DNA from: Nemertoderma westbladi
Lineage: Eukaryota; Xenacoelomorpha; Nemertodermatida; Nemertodermatidae
Direction: 5' to 3'
Assembly (NCBI GenBank): GCA_032718475.1
Contig: JAUCBJ010001486.1
Span: 1-64,000, forward strand
Length of the DNA stretch: 64,000 bases
Under the pieces are notes generated by a model, which was not told the origin of the DNA, did not search any database, and saw nothing but the letters and a program-made list of their open reading frames with translations. The position numbers were made by a program, and so were the translations under genes. Positions 47,668 to 58,829 of this stretch are shown in pieces. Positions within the stretch are counted from its first letter, which is position 1, and every line of letters begins with the position of its first letter.

Positions 47668-47939
47668 TGTAGTGGTGGTCGCTCCGTGTGATACCTGGGG
47701 GAAAAATAATAATAATAAGATTACTGACTGTTCTGATAGGTACTACTGTACTATGACTGTACCAGGAGCCAGGAGCTCGGTACTGACTGACTGATGGCAT
47801 TTATATATATATATATATATATCTGTATATCGTATTGCTTGTTATATATATTGTATATGTATTGAACATCTGAATGGTATTACACTGACTTTATGAGATA
47901 ACGATATTATATGTTGTTCTCCCAACTACCTTCGTTATA
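47668..47939 (+). repeat. Gypsy 5' LTR (272 bp)
   Basis: TGTAGTGGTGGTCGCTCCG...CTACCTTCGTTATA. It contains AATAATAATAATAAG and a (TA)n tract at about 47801-47821. Confidence 0.95.
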
Positions 47940-48005
47940 TTGGTGACCCGGACAGCCAGAACCTTTAATAAACATAATTTATCAATACAACACAATACAG
48001 CAATA

Positions 48006-48866
48006 ATGCCAGACGGACCAGCCGACGGAGTAGAGCAAGCGGGTATCGATAACAACAATCCAACCGGTCTGCCGGTAAACCGGATATCAGTAAAACCTCC
48101 TGTCTTTTTCAGGTCGAACCCTGAAGTTTGGTTCAGAACCCTGGAATCGCACTTCGCATTGTCAGGTATTACCAACGAAACTACGAAATTTCACCACGTC
48201 ATGGCGAATCTACCGGAGGATGTTGCGATAAACATATCCGCTGACATCGATACCTACACCAACATAAAAGCTACGATATTAAACCTCTACCAAAAGACAA
48301 AATCTGAATTGCTAGAGGAGGCTCTAGGCCAAGTTACGCTTGACGGGCAGAAGCCGTCACTGGTCTACCTACGAATCAAAAGGAAGTTGCAACAATGCAA
48401 CCTGACAGCTGACGACGACCTCGTCCGTCACAAGTTGCTTCAAGCCCTTCCAATCACAGCAAGATCCGCTTTACTCGCTCATCTGAGTCTGCCACCTGAG
48501 GAATTTGCTTCCCTCGCTGACACAATCCTGCAATTCACCGGAAACCAACCTACACACGCTGTAGCCAAAGTTCAACTGGAGTTCAATGGAGATTATCAGG
48601 ATAGACCCCAGCCCCAGCAGTATGAATACAAACTGAAAACGAGGCAGCCACAATCGTACGGTTCATTCGGTGCCCTCTATCCATTTTCCGAGGGCCAGAA
48701 ACCGAAAGTATGTCGGTACCACGTGTTTTACGGCGAGAATGCGAAAAAGTGTAAAGATTGGTGTCGCTGGCCTGGACGTAAACCGCGATCTATGGATCCT
48801 TCGTCGAGGGCCGGTTCGCGTTCAAGTTCGCCCGTTCCCCCCGCTCAACACGACGCGGGAAACTAG
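48006..48866 (+). CDS. Gypsy Gag
   Basis: 286 residues from ATG at 48006 to TAG at 48864-48866. Encodes the capsid precursor of the retrotransposon: VKPPVFFRSNPEVWFRTLES and a helical capsid region similar to metazoan Gypsy Gags, then VCRYHVFYGENAKKCKDWC, a C-x2-H-x9-C-x3-C zinc motif instead of the usual CCHC. A frame running upstream to 47940 exists, but the ATG at 48006 after the primer site is the sensible start. The last sense codons are part of the frameshift site. Confidence 0.9.
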   Translation: MPDGPADGVEQAGIDNNNPTGLPVNRISVKPPVFFRSNPEVWFRTLESHFALSGITNETTKFHHVMANLPEDVAINISADIDTYTNIKATILNLYQKTKSELLEEALGQVTLDGQKPSLVYLRIKRKLQQCNLTADDDLVRHKLLQALPITARSALLAHLSLPPEEFASLADTILQFTGNQPTHAVAKVQLEFNGDYQDRPQPQQYEYKLKTRQPQSYGSFGALYPFSEGQKPKVCRYHVFYGENAKKCKDWCRWPGRKPRSMDPSSRAGSRSSSPVPPAQHDAGN

Positions 48867-48912
48867 ATACCCTCAGTGTAAAAGCTGCGAACACTGAGGG
48901 TGAAGGTGCAGC
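48857..48912 (+). promoter_or_regulatory. -1 ribosomal frameshift signal between gag and pol
   Basis: GGGAAAC at 48857-48863 is phased X-XXY-YYZ in the gag frame (codons GGA AAC), followed at once by the gag stop TAG. After 6 nt a perfect 10-bp stem forms between 48870-48879 (CCCTCAGTGT) and 48891-48900 (ACACTGAGGG) with an 11-nt loop. Loop bases GCTGC (48884-48888) can pair with GCAGC at 48908-48912, giving an H-type pseudoknot. The pol frame is -1 relative to gag and is open from 48782. Confidence 0.85.
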
Positions 48913-51900
48913 CGTATTCTTGTTTACCGCGGCACTACTAGGCTCAGTAAACTCGCAAGAATGTTCTACCTCCTTCCTTGTGGATACGGGATCACAAGTC
49001 TCTGTACTCCAACCAAACACTGTGAAAAATTGTATTTGGAATCATACAACAACTAAACTCACTACAGTATCAGGGTCCAACATCAACGTCCATGGGAAAG
49101 CAACTATCCGAGTAAAAATGCTCCGTAGAATATTTCAATGGACGTTTTATATTGCAGACATTACTGACAATATTCTTGGGTTGGATTTTCTCTCTAATTT
49201 CAAGTTAATTCTAGATTGCGGTGAAAAACAAATAATAGACAAAGATACATTACTCAGCCGACAATTACAAACATCAAATTCAAAGAGTTTCGGTATACGG
49301 AAAGTAACTTTGACACACCCCAACGATTGTTTAAACAAACTGTTAACCAACTATTCTGAATTATTCGACCCTGAATTTGCGTTTCAGGGCCCTCCAAAAA
49401 CAGACACAGTTCATCGTATAATCACAACGGATTGCCAGCCCATTCACGCAAAACCACGCCAGTTGAGTGGTCAGAAACTAATAATTGCCAAAGAGGCATT
49501 TGCAGACCTACAAGAGAAGGGAGTAATTCGCCCATCGAGTAGCCCATGGGCATCACCGCTTCATATGGCACCGAAACACAACCAAAAAGATCAGTGGCGT
49601 CCATGTGGGGATTATAGGGGATTAAACCGAGTAACACAACCAGATCGATATCCAGTCCCTCACATTAGCCACTTCCACAACCAGTTCAAAGGCTCTACAG
49701 TGTTCAGTAAAATCGATTTGACCAGGGCCTACAACCAAGTCGCAGTAAATCCAGAGGACATTCCGAAAACGGCCGTTGTAACACCCTTCGGTTTATACGA
49801 ATTCGTCCTTATGCCCTACGGATTAAAAAACGCGGGTCAGACGTTGCAACGCCACATGAACGAGGCCTTTGGCGATCTACCCTTCGTTTTCATCTATGTG
49901 GATGATATCATAATACACTCAACAGATAACGATGAACATTATCAACATCTAGAAATTGTATTCGAGCGCTTGAGAAAATATAACCTAAAGGCGAACTATT
50001 CAAAGTGCGTATGGTTTCAGTCATCGTTGGTATTCCTCGGTTACTTGGTTTCATCCGAGGGTATATCCCCTCCAAAAGAGCGTGTCGAGGCATTAAACAG
50101 TATGCCTGAACCGACCAGTTACAATGAACTGCGCCGTGTACTCGGGATGTTTAACTTCTATCGACGGCACATCCCAAACTACAGTTCAATAACAAATATA
50201 TTACAAACGTTATTGAACAGCACGCAACCAACGAGCAAGAAACTCCCAAAAAGGAACTTTATCGATGACGAATGGACCGAAGAACACTCCGCTGCATAGA
50301 ACACTCTGCTGCATTTGCGTCATTAAAGAAATCCCTTTCAAATGCTATAACTCTACATCACCCCTCTACAACCGACTGTCCAGTGTCGATCACAATTACT
50401 AGCGACGCATCCAATATAGCTATCGGTGGGGCGCTACACGAGGTCGACTTACAAGAGGACGCATCACCATTGGGTTTCTACTCACGGAGACTCACTGAAA
50501 GAGAACAGAAGTGGTCCCCATTCGAAAGGGAATTGTTAGCAGCATACGAACTGGCAGTACGTTATCGCGAAATTATTGAAGGACGTCATGTAACTCTATA
50601 TACCGACCACAAACCTTTGGTCGGCGCATTCGACAAAGCAAGTAGCCTCTCCCCGAGACAGAACAGACAACTTTCGTTTTTAGCGGAATATATCGACAAG
50701 ATAGAATATATACCAGGAAATACCAATATAGTCGCCGACACCCTGTCAAGGCAGGTTGCCGCAACACATATTGATTCATTCGGGCTAGATGAATTAGCCG
50801 AGGCACAAAGTATTGATACAAACTTACTTTCTAAACCAACCTCATTTAATATCAAAACATTCAATATTGCCTCAGGTAAACCGCTTCTTTGCGATACCAG
50901 TACACCGTATCCGCGTCCCATTGTTCCAGAAACACTCCAAAAAGTAATCTTTGATGAACTTCATAATTTATCACATCCAGGTATCAAGGCAACCATTAGA
51001 CTAATAACAGACAGATATATTTGGATCAATGCTAAACGGGACATCGCGAACCTATGCCGACAATGTATTCCATGTCAAACAGCCAAAATCAATCGACATA
51101 CGAAAGCCCCACTAGAACCTCTTCCATTCTCAAATCGGTTCTCACATCTTCACACCGATATCGTGGGACCCCTACCTGAATTAGATAACCAACCGTACCG
51201 TTATCTTACAACGTTTATCGACAGAGAAACTGGGTGGGTCGAAGCGGCTCCAGTAAGTTCAATAACAGCCGTTGCCATAGCAACCGCGTTTCTTAATTGC
51301 TGGTTCGCACGTTTTGGCGTCCCATTACAGTTATCAACGGATCGCGGATCTCAATACGAATCGGAACTCTTTGCAGAAGTTGCCAAACTCATTGGATTTC
51401 ATAGAATGAGAACTACCGCGTACCACCCTCAAGCTAATGGCAAAATCGAACGCTTTCATCGAGTACTTAAAGCCTCCCTAAAAGCTCGAGGATCTGATTG
51501 GTTGTCGTCACTGCCAATCATTTTATTCAGCCATAGAATCACGCCATCCCACGTCACCGGCATATCACCCTTCGAGCTAGTGACCGGGACACTGCCTTTA
51601 ATCCCATCCAGTTTGGTAGTGCCGACAGACGTGACATATAACCATGATTTTGTTAAACTGCTTCATAAACATGTATCTGAACTAGGGTTTATCGCTCAAT
51701 CTAAGTATATGGACCAACCGAACCCAAACCGACTCATCAAGAGTTACATTCCAACAGCATTACAGACCAGCGACAAAGTCTTTGTACGGGTTGATAGAGT
51801 GAGGAAATCGCTAGAGGCGCCCTACCAAGGTCCCTTCAGGGTTATCTCCCGTACCGATAAACATTTTACCTTAGAGACACCTAGCGGTTCAAAGGTGATT

Positions 51901-51957
51901 TCGATAGACCGACTCAAACCATATCTAGACTTCAGACGTAAAATGAAAACTGTGTAG
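48864..51957 (+). pseudogene. Gypsy Pol (protease, RT, RNase H, integrase), frameshifted
   Basis: Read by -1 shift from gag. Protease FLVDTGSQVSVLQP (near 48980); RT with DYRGLNRVTQPDRYPVP, VFSKIDLTRAYNQV, LMPYGLKNAGQ and FVFIYVDDIII (Y-V-D-D near 49895); RNase H ITSDASNIAIGGAL and TDHKPL; integrase zinc region H-N-L-S-H...C-x2-C, catalytic HTDIVGPLP, STDRGSQYES and ANGKIERFHR (D, D, E), and the GPF-type tail PYQGPFRVI. An imperfect 17-bp tandem duplication at 50281-50314 puts a stop and a shift between RT and RNase H. The stop codon at 51955 lies inside the 3' LTR. All catalytic residues are otherwise present. Confidence 0.9.
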
Positions 51958-52222
51958 TGGTGGTCGCTCCGTGTGATACCTGGGGGAAAAATAATAATAA
52001 TAAGATTACTGACTGTTCTGATAGGTACTACTGTACTATGACTGTACCAGGAGCCAGGAGCTCGGTACTGACTGACTGATGGCATTTATATATATATATA
52101 TATATCTGTATATCGTATTGCTTGTTATATATATTGTATATGTATTGAACATCTGAATGGTATTACACTGACTTTATGAGATAACGATATTATATGTTGT
52201 TCTCCCAACTACCTTCGTTATA
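51953..52222 (+). repeat. Gypsy 3' LTR (270 bp)
   Basis: Same as the 5' LTR less one TA unit. No strong polypurine tract precedes it (GTAAAATGAAAACTG). Confidence 0.95.
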
Positions 52223-52226
52223 AGAC

Positions 52227-52620
52227 CTGGACACTGACTAAATCACTTGAACAACGAATTGATGGTTGCTACACAAGACTACTAAGGGCAGCCCTAAACA
52301 TCAGCTGGAGACAACACATGACAAACGCCGAGCTTTATGGTACAATACCACCTGTATCAACCACCCTCCGTGAACGCAGATTAAGATTCAGTGGGCACTG
52401 CTGGCGAAGTAAAGACGAGGTCATACCAGATCTACTTCTCTGGCAACCAACTCATGGAAAGCATAGTCGTGGACGACCTGCCATAACATATATAGATCAA
52501 CTTGAAAGGGATACTGAACTTGGGAGAAACGAAATTGCGACAACTTGGAGAATCGCGAAGCCTGGAAGGATCTCATTTCCACAGTCCGAGTTCGCTCGAC
52601 CTAGTAGTAGTAGTAGTAGT
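52227..52620 (+). pseudogene. LINE family B, 3' end (after the Gypsy insertion)
   Basis: Continues the RT-downstream frame in phase: WTLTKSLEQRIDGCYTRLLR, TTLRERRLRFSGHCWRSKDE and RPAITYIDQLERDTELGRNE, ending in a (TAG)n tail at 52602-52620 that fuses with the minisatellite. The frame reads through the tail into the array because the tail is in the AGT phase. Confidence 0.9.
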
Positions 52621-54050
52621 AGATACAGAACGGGTGATGGGTGATTGTAGACCTCCAAGTACACTACAGATATTAGATACAGAACGCGTGATGGGTGATT
52701 GTAGACCTCCAAGTACACTACAGATATTAGATACAGAACGGGTGATTGTAGACCTCCAAGTACACTACAGATATTAGATACAGAATGGGTGATGGGTGAT
52801 TGTAGACCACCAAGTAAACTACAGATATTAGATACAGAACGGGTGATGGGTGATTGTAGACCACCAAGTACACTACAGATATTAGATCAGAATGGGTGAT
52901 GAGTGATTGTAGACCACCAAGTACACTACAGATATTAGATCAGAATGGATGATGGGTGATTGTAGACCACCAAGTACACTACAGATATTAGATACATAAC
53001 GCGTGATGGGTGATTGTAGACCACCAAGTACACTACAGATATTAGATACAGAACGGGTGATTGTAGACCTCCAAGTACATTACAGATATTAGATACAGAA
53101 CGCGTGATGGGTGATTGTAGACCACCAAGTACACTACAGATATTAGATACAGAATGGGTGATGGGTTATTGTAGACCTCCAAGTACACTACAGATATTAG
53201 ATACAGAACGCGTGATGGGTGATTGTAGACCTCCAAGTACACTACAGATAATAGATACAGAACGGGTGATGGGTGATTGTAGACCTCCAAGTACACTACA
53301 GATATTAGATACAGAATGGGTGATGGGTTATTGTAGACCTCCAAGTACACTACAGATATTAGATACAGAACGCGTGATGGATGATTGTAGACCACCAAGT
53401 ACACTACAGATATTAGATACAGAACGCGTGATGGGTGATTGTAGACCACCAAGTACACTACAGATATTAGATACAGAACACATGATGGGTGATTGTAGAC
53501 CACCAAGTACACTACAGATATTAGATACAGAACGGGTGATGGGTGATTGTAGACCTCCAAGTACACTACAGATATTAGATACAGAACGCGTGATGGATGA
53601 TTGTAGACCACCAAGTACACTACAGATATTAGATACAGAACGCGTGATGGGTGATTGTAGACCACCAAGTACACTACAGATATTAGATACAGAACACATG
53701 ATGGGTGATTGTAGACCAACAAGTACACTACAGATATTAGATACAGAACGGGTGATGGGTGATTATAGACCTCCAAGTACACTACAGATATTAGATACAG
53801 AACGGGTGATGGGTGATTGTAGACCACCAAGTACACTACAGATATTAGATACAGAACGCGTGATGGGTGATTGTAAAACTCCAAGTACACTACAGATATT
53901 AGATACAGAACGGGTGATGGGTGATTGTAGACCTCCAAGTACACTACAGATATTAGATACAGAACGGGTGATGGGTGATTGTAGACCTCCAAGTACACTA
54001 CAGATATTAGATACAGAACGGGTGATTGTAGACCACCAAGTACACTACAG
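52621..54050. repeat. 54-bp minisatellite, right part
   Basis: About 26 units continuing the array of 45164-46001, nearly homogeneous, with ACC/ACT, CGCG/CGGG and CACATG variants. Long frames on both strands (330-339 codons) follow from the 18-codon period. Confidence 0.97.
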
Positions 54051-54590
54051 ATATTATTCATTCTTTTATTTTATTTCATTATTCTATAAGATATGAAAAA
54101 AAATACATTTGAAAATTCGAAGTCTTTGGTATAATTTTAGTTAGAGCCAATTACCTACGTCGCGCTAGACATAGGTTTGGGGCTTCTATCTATGAGAAAT
54201 AACTGGCCCACTAAATTTAGGGGCTTTATTAAATAACGCGAAATAAACGGAATCTGAAAGGGCTGACCCTGGCCCACCTACAAATTACAATACAAATTAA
54301 CTAATTTTGTGGTTAGATTTTCAGACTGTTATGAACCTAAAACAATTAGATTTTCAATCGACTCAAAATATAAAAATTTTAAAAATTAGAATATGGTCGA
54401 ACTAATTATAATTAGTCACTGTGAATAAAATAATGTAAATAATCTGTCTGACTAATAAGGGAAGCAGCTTGTATATTCGAATTATTTGGTAAGGATTTAT
54501 GCGACATAATAATATATGAACCGAACACGAATATATTGCAATGAATAAAAACGATATCAAATGGTATATAAAATGATTAATTATTCGACT
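54051..54590. other. 3' flank of the BRMS1L-like gene
   Basis: AT-rich, no other feature. TTTATT at 54223-54228 (AATAAA on the minus strand) is a distant possible poly(A) signal. Confidence 0.5.
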
Positions 54591-55583
54591 TTATGTAACT
54601 GAGTTGGTAATTACAGGACTAATGACGTAATGGCCTCTTTGCAACTGAGAGATATAGACCTTGCACTTAACCCCGTCAGTTCGTTTAACCCAAACCTCAT
54701 TGCCGTTTATAAGAGTTATATAACCTTCTATCATCCGTTCCCGTGAGTCTGCCGGTTCCACAACCACTTGCGTTCCTCGCGAGAAGCAACGGCCGCGGTA
54801 GTACAGCCGTCCGTCTACCGCGCGGATCCGATACGGAGTCGGTTTGTACGAAGCGACTCGATGCGGAGTCGGTTTGTACGAGGCGACTCGATGCGGAGTC
54901 GGTTTGGTACACCGCGCACGCGATATCGCGGCCCAGTCTTCCATTATCTCGCGTTCCCGGAGCATATAGACGAGATACGGTCCGGAGACAACGACCGGAC
55001 TCCGGTCTCGTTTAGCCGGACGAGAGAAGCGACGGGGGCGATGGTACTCCGAGTACTGCGTGGAAAGTTCCGCGCGTTGCCGTTCCGCTTCCAGGGATCG
55101 CATCGAGCGTTCCACATCGCCGCGTAGAAAGTCGGCTAGAGCCGCTTTCTCGGAGGACAACGTTTGCAACGAGGATTGTAAGTCACAGTCGTAGTTCTTT
55201 GAAACCGACTCGATCTGCAACTCGCGGGTAATTTGGCCAATTTCTTTACGAATATTCCAGGATTGTTCCAAACGATCGCGTTGTAGTTGGAATTCCGCAG
55301 CCGTTCCATCCTTCACCTTTACTATCTGCAGTTCCACTTGCTTCAACCGTTCTCTATACAGCTGCTCCTTAAGGTTTTCGAACTGTTTATCCAACTGCTC
55401 GAGTTCCTTCACGACGCATTGTCTCCGGATCTCGTATTCGTCCTCATCCACTTCCGACGAACTAATAATCGAATCTTCCTCTTCCGATGACGATTTTCCC
55501 GAACCCTCTTTAGTTTTGCGTTTTCGTTTGGATCGTGTTTGCCGAACGTTTTGCTGTTCTTCTATCAATAAATCGCTTGCCAT
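54591..55583 (-). CDS. BRMS1/BRMS1L-like SIN3-HDAC co-repressor subunit
   Basis: 330 residues in a single exon. Acidic N-terminus with K-R-K-R-K basic patch (19-24) and Ser/Glu runs (31-49); coiled coil about 55-180 with LDKQFENLKEQLYRERLKQV and ESVSKNYDCDLQ, the Sds3/BRMS1 core; GPYLVYMLREREIMEDWAAI (201-220), diagnostic for BRMS1/BRMS1L; C-terminal domain 256-325 with VDGRLYYRGRCFSRG and EVWVKRTDGVKCKVYISQLQ. Members sit in nuclear SIN3-histone deacetylase complexes as scaffold subunits. Start taken at the ATG 55583 (MASDLLIEEQ), though the frame opens 28 codons earlier. Odd points: no introns, and a 30-bp tandem repeat encodes KPTPHRVASY two and a half times (227-252), just where the two conserved blocks join. 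A retrocopy is possible, but the frame is intact and I see no poly-A or target duplication. Confidence 0.88.
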   Translation of the reverse strand: MASDLLIEEQQNVRQTRSKRKRKTKEGSGKSSSEEEDSIISSSEVDEDEYEIRRQCVVKELEQLDKQFENLKEQLYRERLKQVELQIVKVKDGTAAEFQLQRDRLEQSWNIRKEIGQITRELQIESVSKNYDCDLQSSLQTLSSEKAALADFLRGDVERSMRSLEAERQRAELSTQYSEYHRPRRFSRPAKRDRSPVVVSGPYLVYMLREREIMEDWAAISRARCTKPTPHRVASYKPTPHRVASYKPTPYRIRAVDGRLYYRGRCFSRGTQVVVEPADSRERMIEGYITLINGNEVWVKRTDGVKCKVYISQLQRGHYVISPVITNSVT

Positions 55584-57090
55584 ACTGCAATTATGTCTTA
55601 CGTACTGCAGTAGGCCAGTAGGCCTACAGATGTACAGTACAGTACAGTACCGGCAGACCGGCAACAATACTGCCTGAAAACATTAGTGACAGCACTAACA
55701 GACTAACTGATCTGCTAAAGCCAATAGGAAAACAGTATTTAATCATCCAATCGTAGCGCATTTGTTCCACTAATGGCTCCGCCCTCCCATCAACCTTCAT
55801 CTATATTTAACGTTATTGCAGTCTAATCCCGTAGTCTATGATACACCTCAATACCGATTTATTTTAAAACATTTCGATTATTGGATGAACCCCGCCTGAG
55901 ACCCATACACTAACCCTGTTGCTGTTAGAAGAAATGGCACTGTCCAAAATGGTTTGTAGAACTAAACTGGGAAGATTTTTAAAAATGACATCTAATTTTG
56001 TCGAATTAAAAGCCGGGATTATTTTAAAATTATTATTAATATTATTACACTCTATTAAAATTGTTCTATAAATAGGCTATACATAATTCAAGTTTAAAAT
56101 GTAAAAAAAATGGACCTTGATACGTAAACACTTCAAAATAAAACAGAAATAAAAATAAAAACGGCTCGTGGTAGACCAAATACACAAAATCATAATAAAA
56201 AATAATCTATACCCCCCCAGCGGGGGGAATTGTTTTATAACTGGTTCATAAAAAATGGTAAAAAAATTAGTAAATAGTTTTATTAAATAATTTTTATATT
56301 TTTTTTAATTTAAATTTGTTGTTTTAAATAAAATTGTATTTAATGAAAATGAATGAATATTTAATGAATTTATTTAATTTTAATTTGGTTTTTTATTTCA
56401 TTTCGCTCTGTGTTATCATCATGCCCGACCTTTTAACCCCATTTTACTGAGTGCTGTTTATTTTTTTTAGAAAGCCCCACTCGTTTACAGTCGATTAATT
56501 GTATTACTTGTATTGTACATGTTTTAAAATAGTCGGCCTAGGCCTATAGTATAATACAATGAGATATGTGTTTGATACTACCAATTATATCTCATTTTCA
56601 ATAATCGTCATTCATTCATCCATTCCTTAAATATTATTGTAAACTTAACACTCACTACAACGCAGTCAATATTAATAAATCTGGCCGGATCTTACCACAA
56701 CCAATAACAAGCCAATCTATTAGCTTGACCGAAGACTCTAACATAAATTGCTATGACCAGCGGAGTCTGTTGCCTACCTCTTTATGGCAGCCGCTTACCA
56801 CTTTGTGGATGCCGCCTTGCCACTACGACAAACAATGGTATTCATTGGCTTGCCCTAACATCAATTAACTTGGCCGCCATTGAAGTGTACTTGCGTACTG
56901 TACTAGCTTGTCGTCATAAAGTCTGTATACGGCTGCTCCACTGGTTATCTCAATGTCATGCTGATAGGTTACGTAACAGCCTAACTTTCCTTCTTGTTTG
57001 GCAGATTAGTTTAGACACCCATATGATGAGTATTTGATTGGCTGTGGCAGATCTGTTGATGCTGAAACGGCTGAAACGGCTGACACTCAA
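55584..57090. other. AT-rich intergenic region
   Basis: No gene supported. A 94-codon frame at 56753-57037 has no recognisable domain. ACAGTACAGTACAGTACCGG occurs just upstream of the BRMS1L start. Confidence 0.6.
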
Positions 57091-58206
57091 TTTTTTCACC
57101 AATTTCAAATTTGTGTAAAAAGACTTTATTCGTAATTTTTCGACTCATGTAAAGTAATACCAGACTTTTTGCTGTTATATTTCACTTTGTAGTATAAAGT
57201 ACTATACATGCACATGTGAAGAATACCAGGTTTTGACACTCAGCCGATTGTCAGACCAACAGCTGTGCAGAGGCTTTATTCAAATATTTTGCGAGTAAAC
57301 GCTTTATTGCTGAGCTTAACTACAGATCCCCGTAGCTACCGGACGGTTTCTGAAAGCCACAGCCCCACAAGAGAGATTTTCTTCTAAAGAAGCTCGGTAA
57401 TCGAATAGACATAAAATTATAAGACTATTATTCTGTTTTAAAATGTACGCGGAATGCACCGACCGATCTTTATTACTAGTTTTCCGTTTAGCGAAATAGA
57501 ACTCTGTCCGAAAGGTTGAGTTTTACACGAGTTTGTAAGTTTTACTGCCAACATGTGGAAAATTCAACACACGAATAGGGGAGAATATCTTAATTTCAGA
57601 TAGCGGTGCAATTTGATCGCAAGTGAATAAGTGATCTTCATCGCAAATTGACCGCAAATAAAATAAAACTTTCGTTTATTGTTTTGGTTAGAAAACGCAA
57701 CCTCTGCTCCTTTCCCTTAATGTTTTAAATTAAATGGTTTACTAGGTTACATCCACTAAAACACATAGTTGGTGTTTGCGGTTATTTTGCACCGTTGACC
57801 AGTTGACTCCTAAATTTTGCTAAATACAATGAATGGAAAGGCGTTGGAGCTCATGTTTTATTTTAAAATATATCACCAAGTGTTATCACTGGATACGTAA
57901 ACGTACACACCAACTAACACTTTATTGTATTGTTCAATTAAGTACCGTACAGTTTAAATTTTAAAAAATTCGTCTTTTTTCAATTATCCAGGTATTCGTA
58001 TAGGTACTCATTGTTCATTGTTTTGGTTGGATTCAGCTCTTCTGAAACCTGGGTTTTTAGTTAAAACCTGGTATTCTTCACATGTGCATGTATAGTACTT
58101 TATACTACAAAGTGAAATATAACAGCAAAAAGTCTGGTATTACTTTACATGAGTCGAAAAATTACGAATAAAGTCTTTTTACACAAATTTGAAATTGGTG
58201 AAAAAA
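57091..58206. mobile_element. 1.1-kb element with 144-bp terminal inverted repeats
   Basis: Left TIR 57091-57234 (TTTTTTCACCAATTTCAAAT...) and right TIR 58063-58206, nearly identical inverted copies including ATGCACATGTGAAGAATACC. The interior has no coding and holds a CTTTCGTTTATTGTTTTGG piece shared with the MITE at 16909. Target duplication not clear. Confidence 0.85.
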
Positions 58207-58827
58207 TGTTATTGAAATTGTTCATCATGAGTTTTACTCATTTGATAGAATATTAGTAAAACTCTAATTTATCGAATAAAACTAATTGTAATTTTAATGA
58301 ATAAATTAAACATTAAACAAAAAAAATCACCTTAACGTACGTAAAGTATTGGCACCTGTTTTTAGACTCACCAAAAACAGTTGAGGAACTTATTCCTGTT
58401 ATTATTTTTATTTCTATCATGAACTACATTATAGACCACTGTATAGTTATACAATTTTTGAGATAGGGCCTACCATTGCATTACTTTGTTTTTTTTTGTT
58501 GTTGTTGGGGGGGGGGGGGGGGGGGGGGGGGGGCATCTACCTATTATAGTATTTGGGCGAAAACTATCCCGAAATCGGGATCCCGAGAGTAATAATTCCG
58601 ATCCCGGAAATCCCGAAAAGTTTGATCCCTTTAAACACTATATTAATATTAATAATATTCTAGCGTTTTGAGAACAGCATCGAATACATACCATACACAC
58701 ACATTAAGCACTATTTCAAAACTTTAAAATTCACATACAATTGAATAAACAGATAAAACACTATGTTTATAAAAATAATGTTATATATATGGATAGGCTG
58801 ATAGGGCTATTACTTAACACTTACAGT
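58207..58827. other. Intergenic, with poly-G tract and GGGATCCCG block
   Basis: 27 G at 58507-58533. 58556-58625 (TCCCGAAATCGGGATCCCGA) is an inverted relative of 16434-16510 in the hAT element. No gene. Confidence 0.6.
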
Positions 58828-58829
58828 TA

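Larger units (their letters stand above)
47664..52226 (+). mobile_element. Complete Gypsy (CsRn1-like) LTR retrotransposon
   Basis: 5' LTR 47668-47939, interior, 3' LTR 51953-52222, flanked by AGAC (47664-47667; 52223-52226). LTRs differ by one TA unit in a (TA)n tract and otherwise appear identical, so insertion is recent. The primer site after the 5' LTR reads TTGGTGACCCGGACAGCC. A C-x2-H-x9-C-x3-C Gag motif, a 4-bp duplication and this primer site fit the CsRn1 clade (inference). Gag and Pol are in different frames joined by a -1 signal. Pol is broken by a 17-bp duplication. Confidence 0.93.

Noticed and set aside
53042-54096. Frames of 330-339 codons on both strands
   Set aside because: 54-bp minisatellite with an 18-codon period.
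56753-57037. 94-codon Cys-rich frame
   Set aside because: No domain, no splice or promoter support, flanked by TEs.
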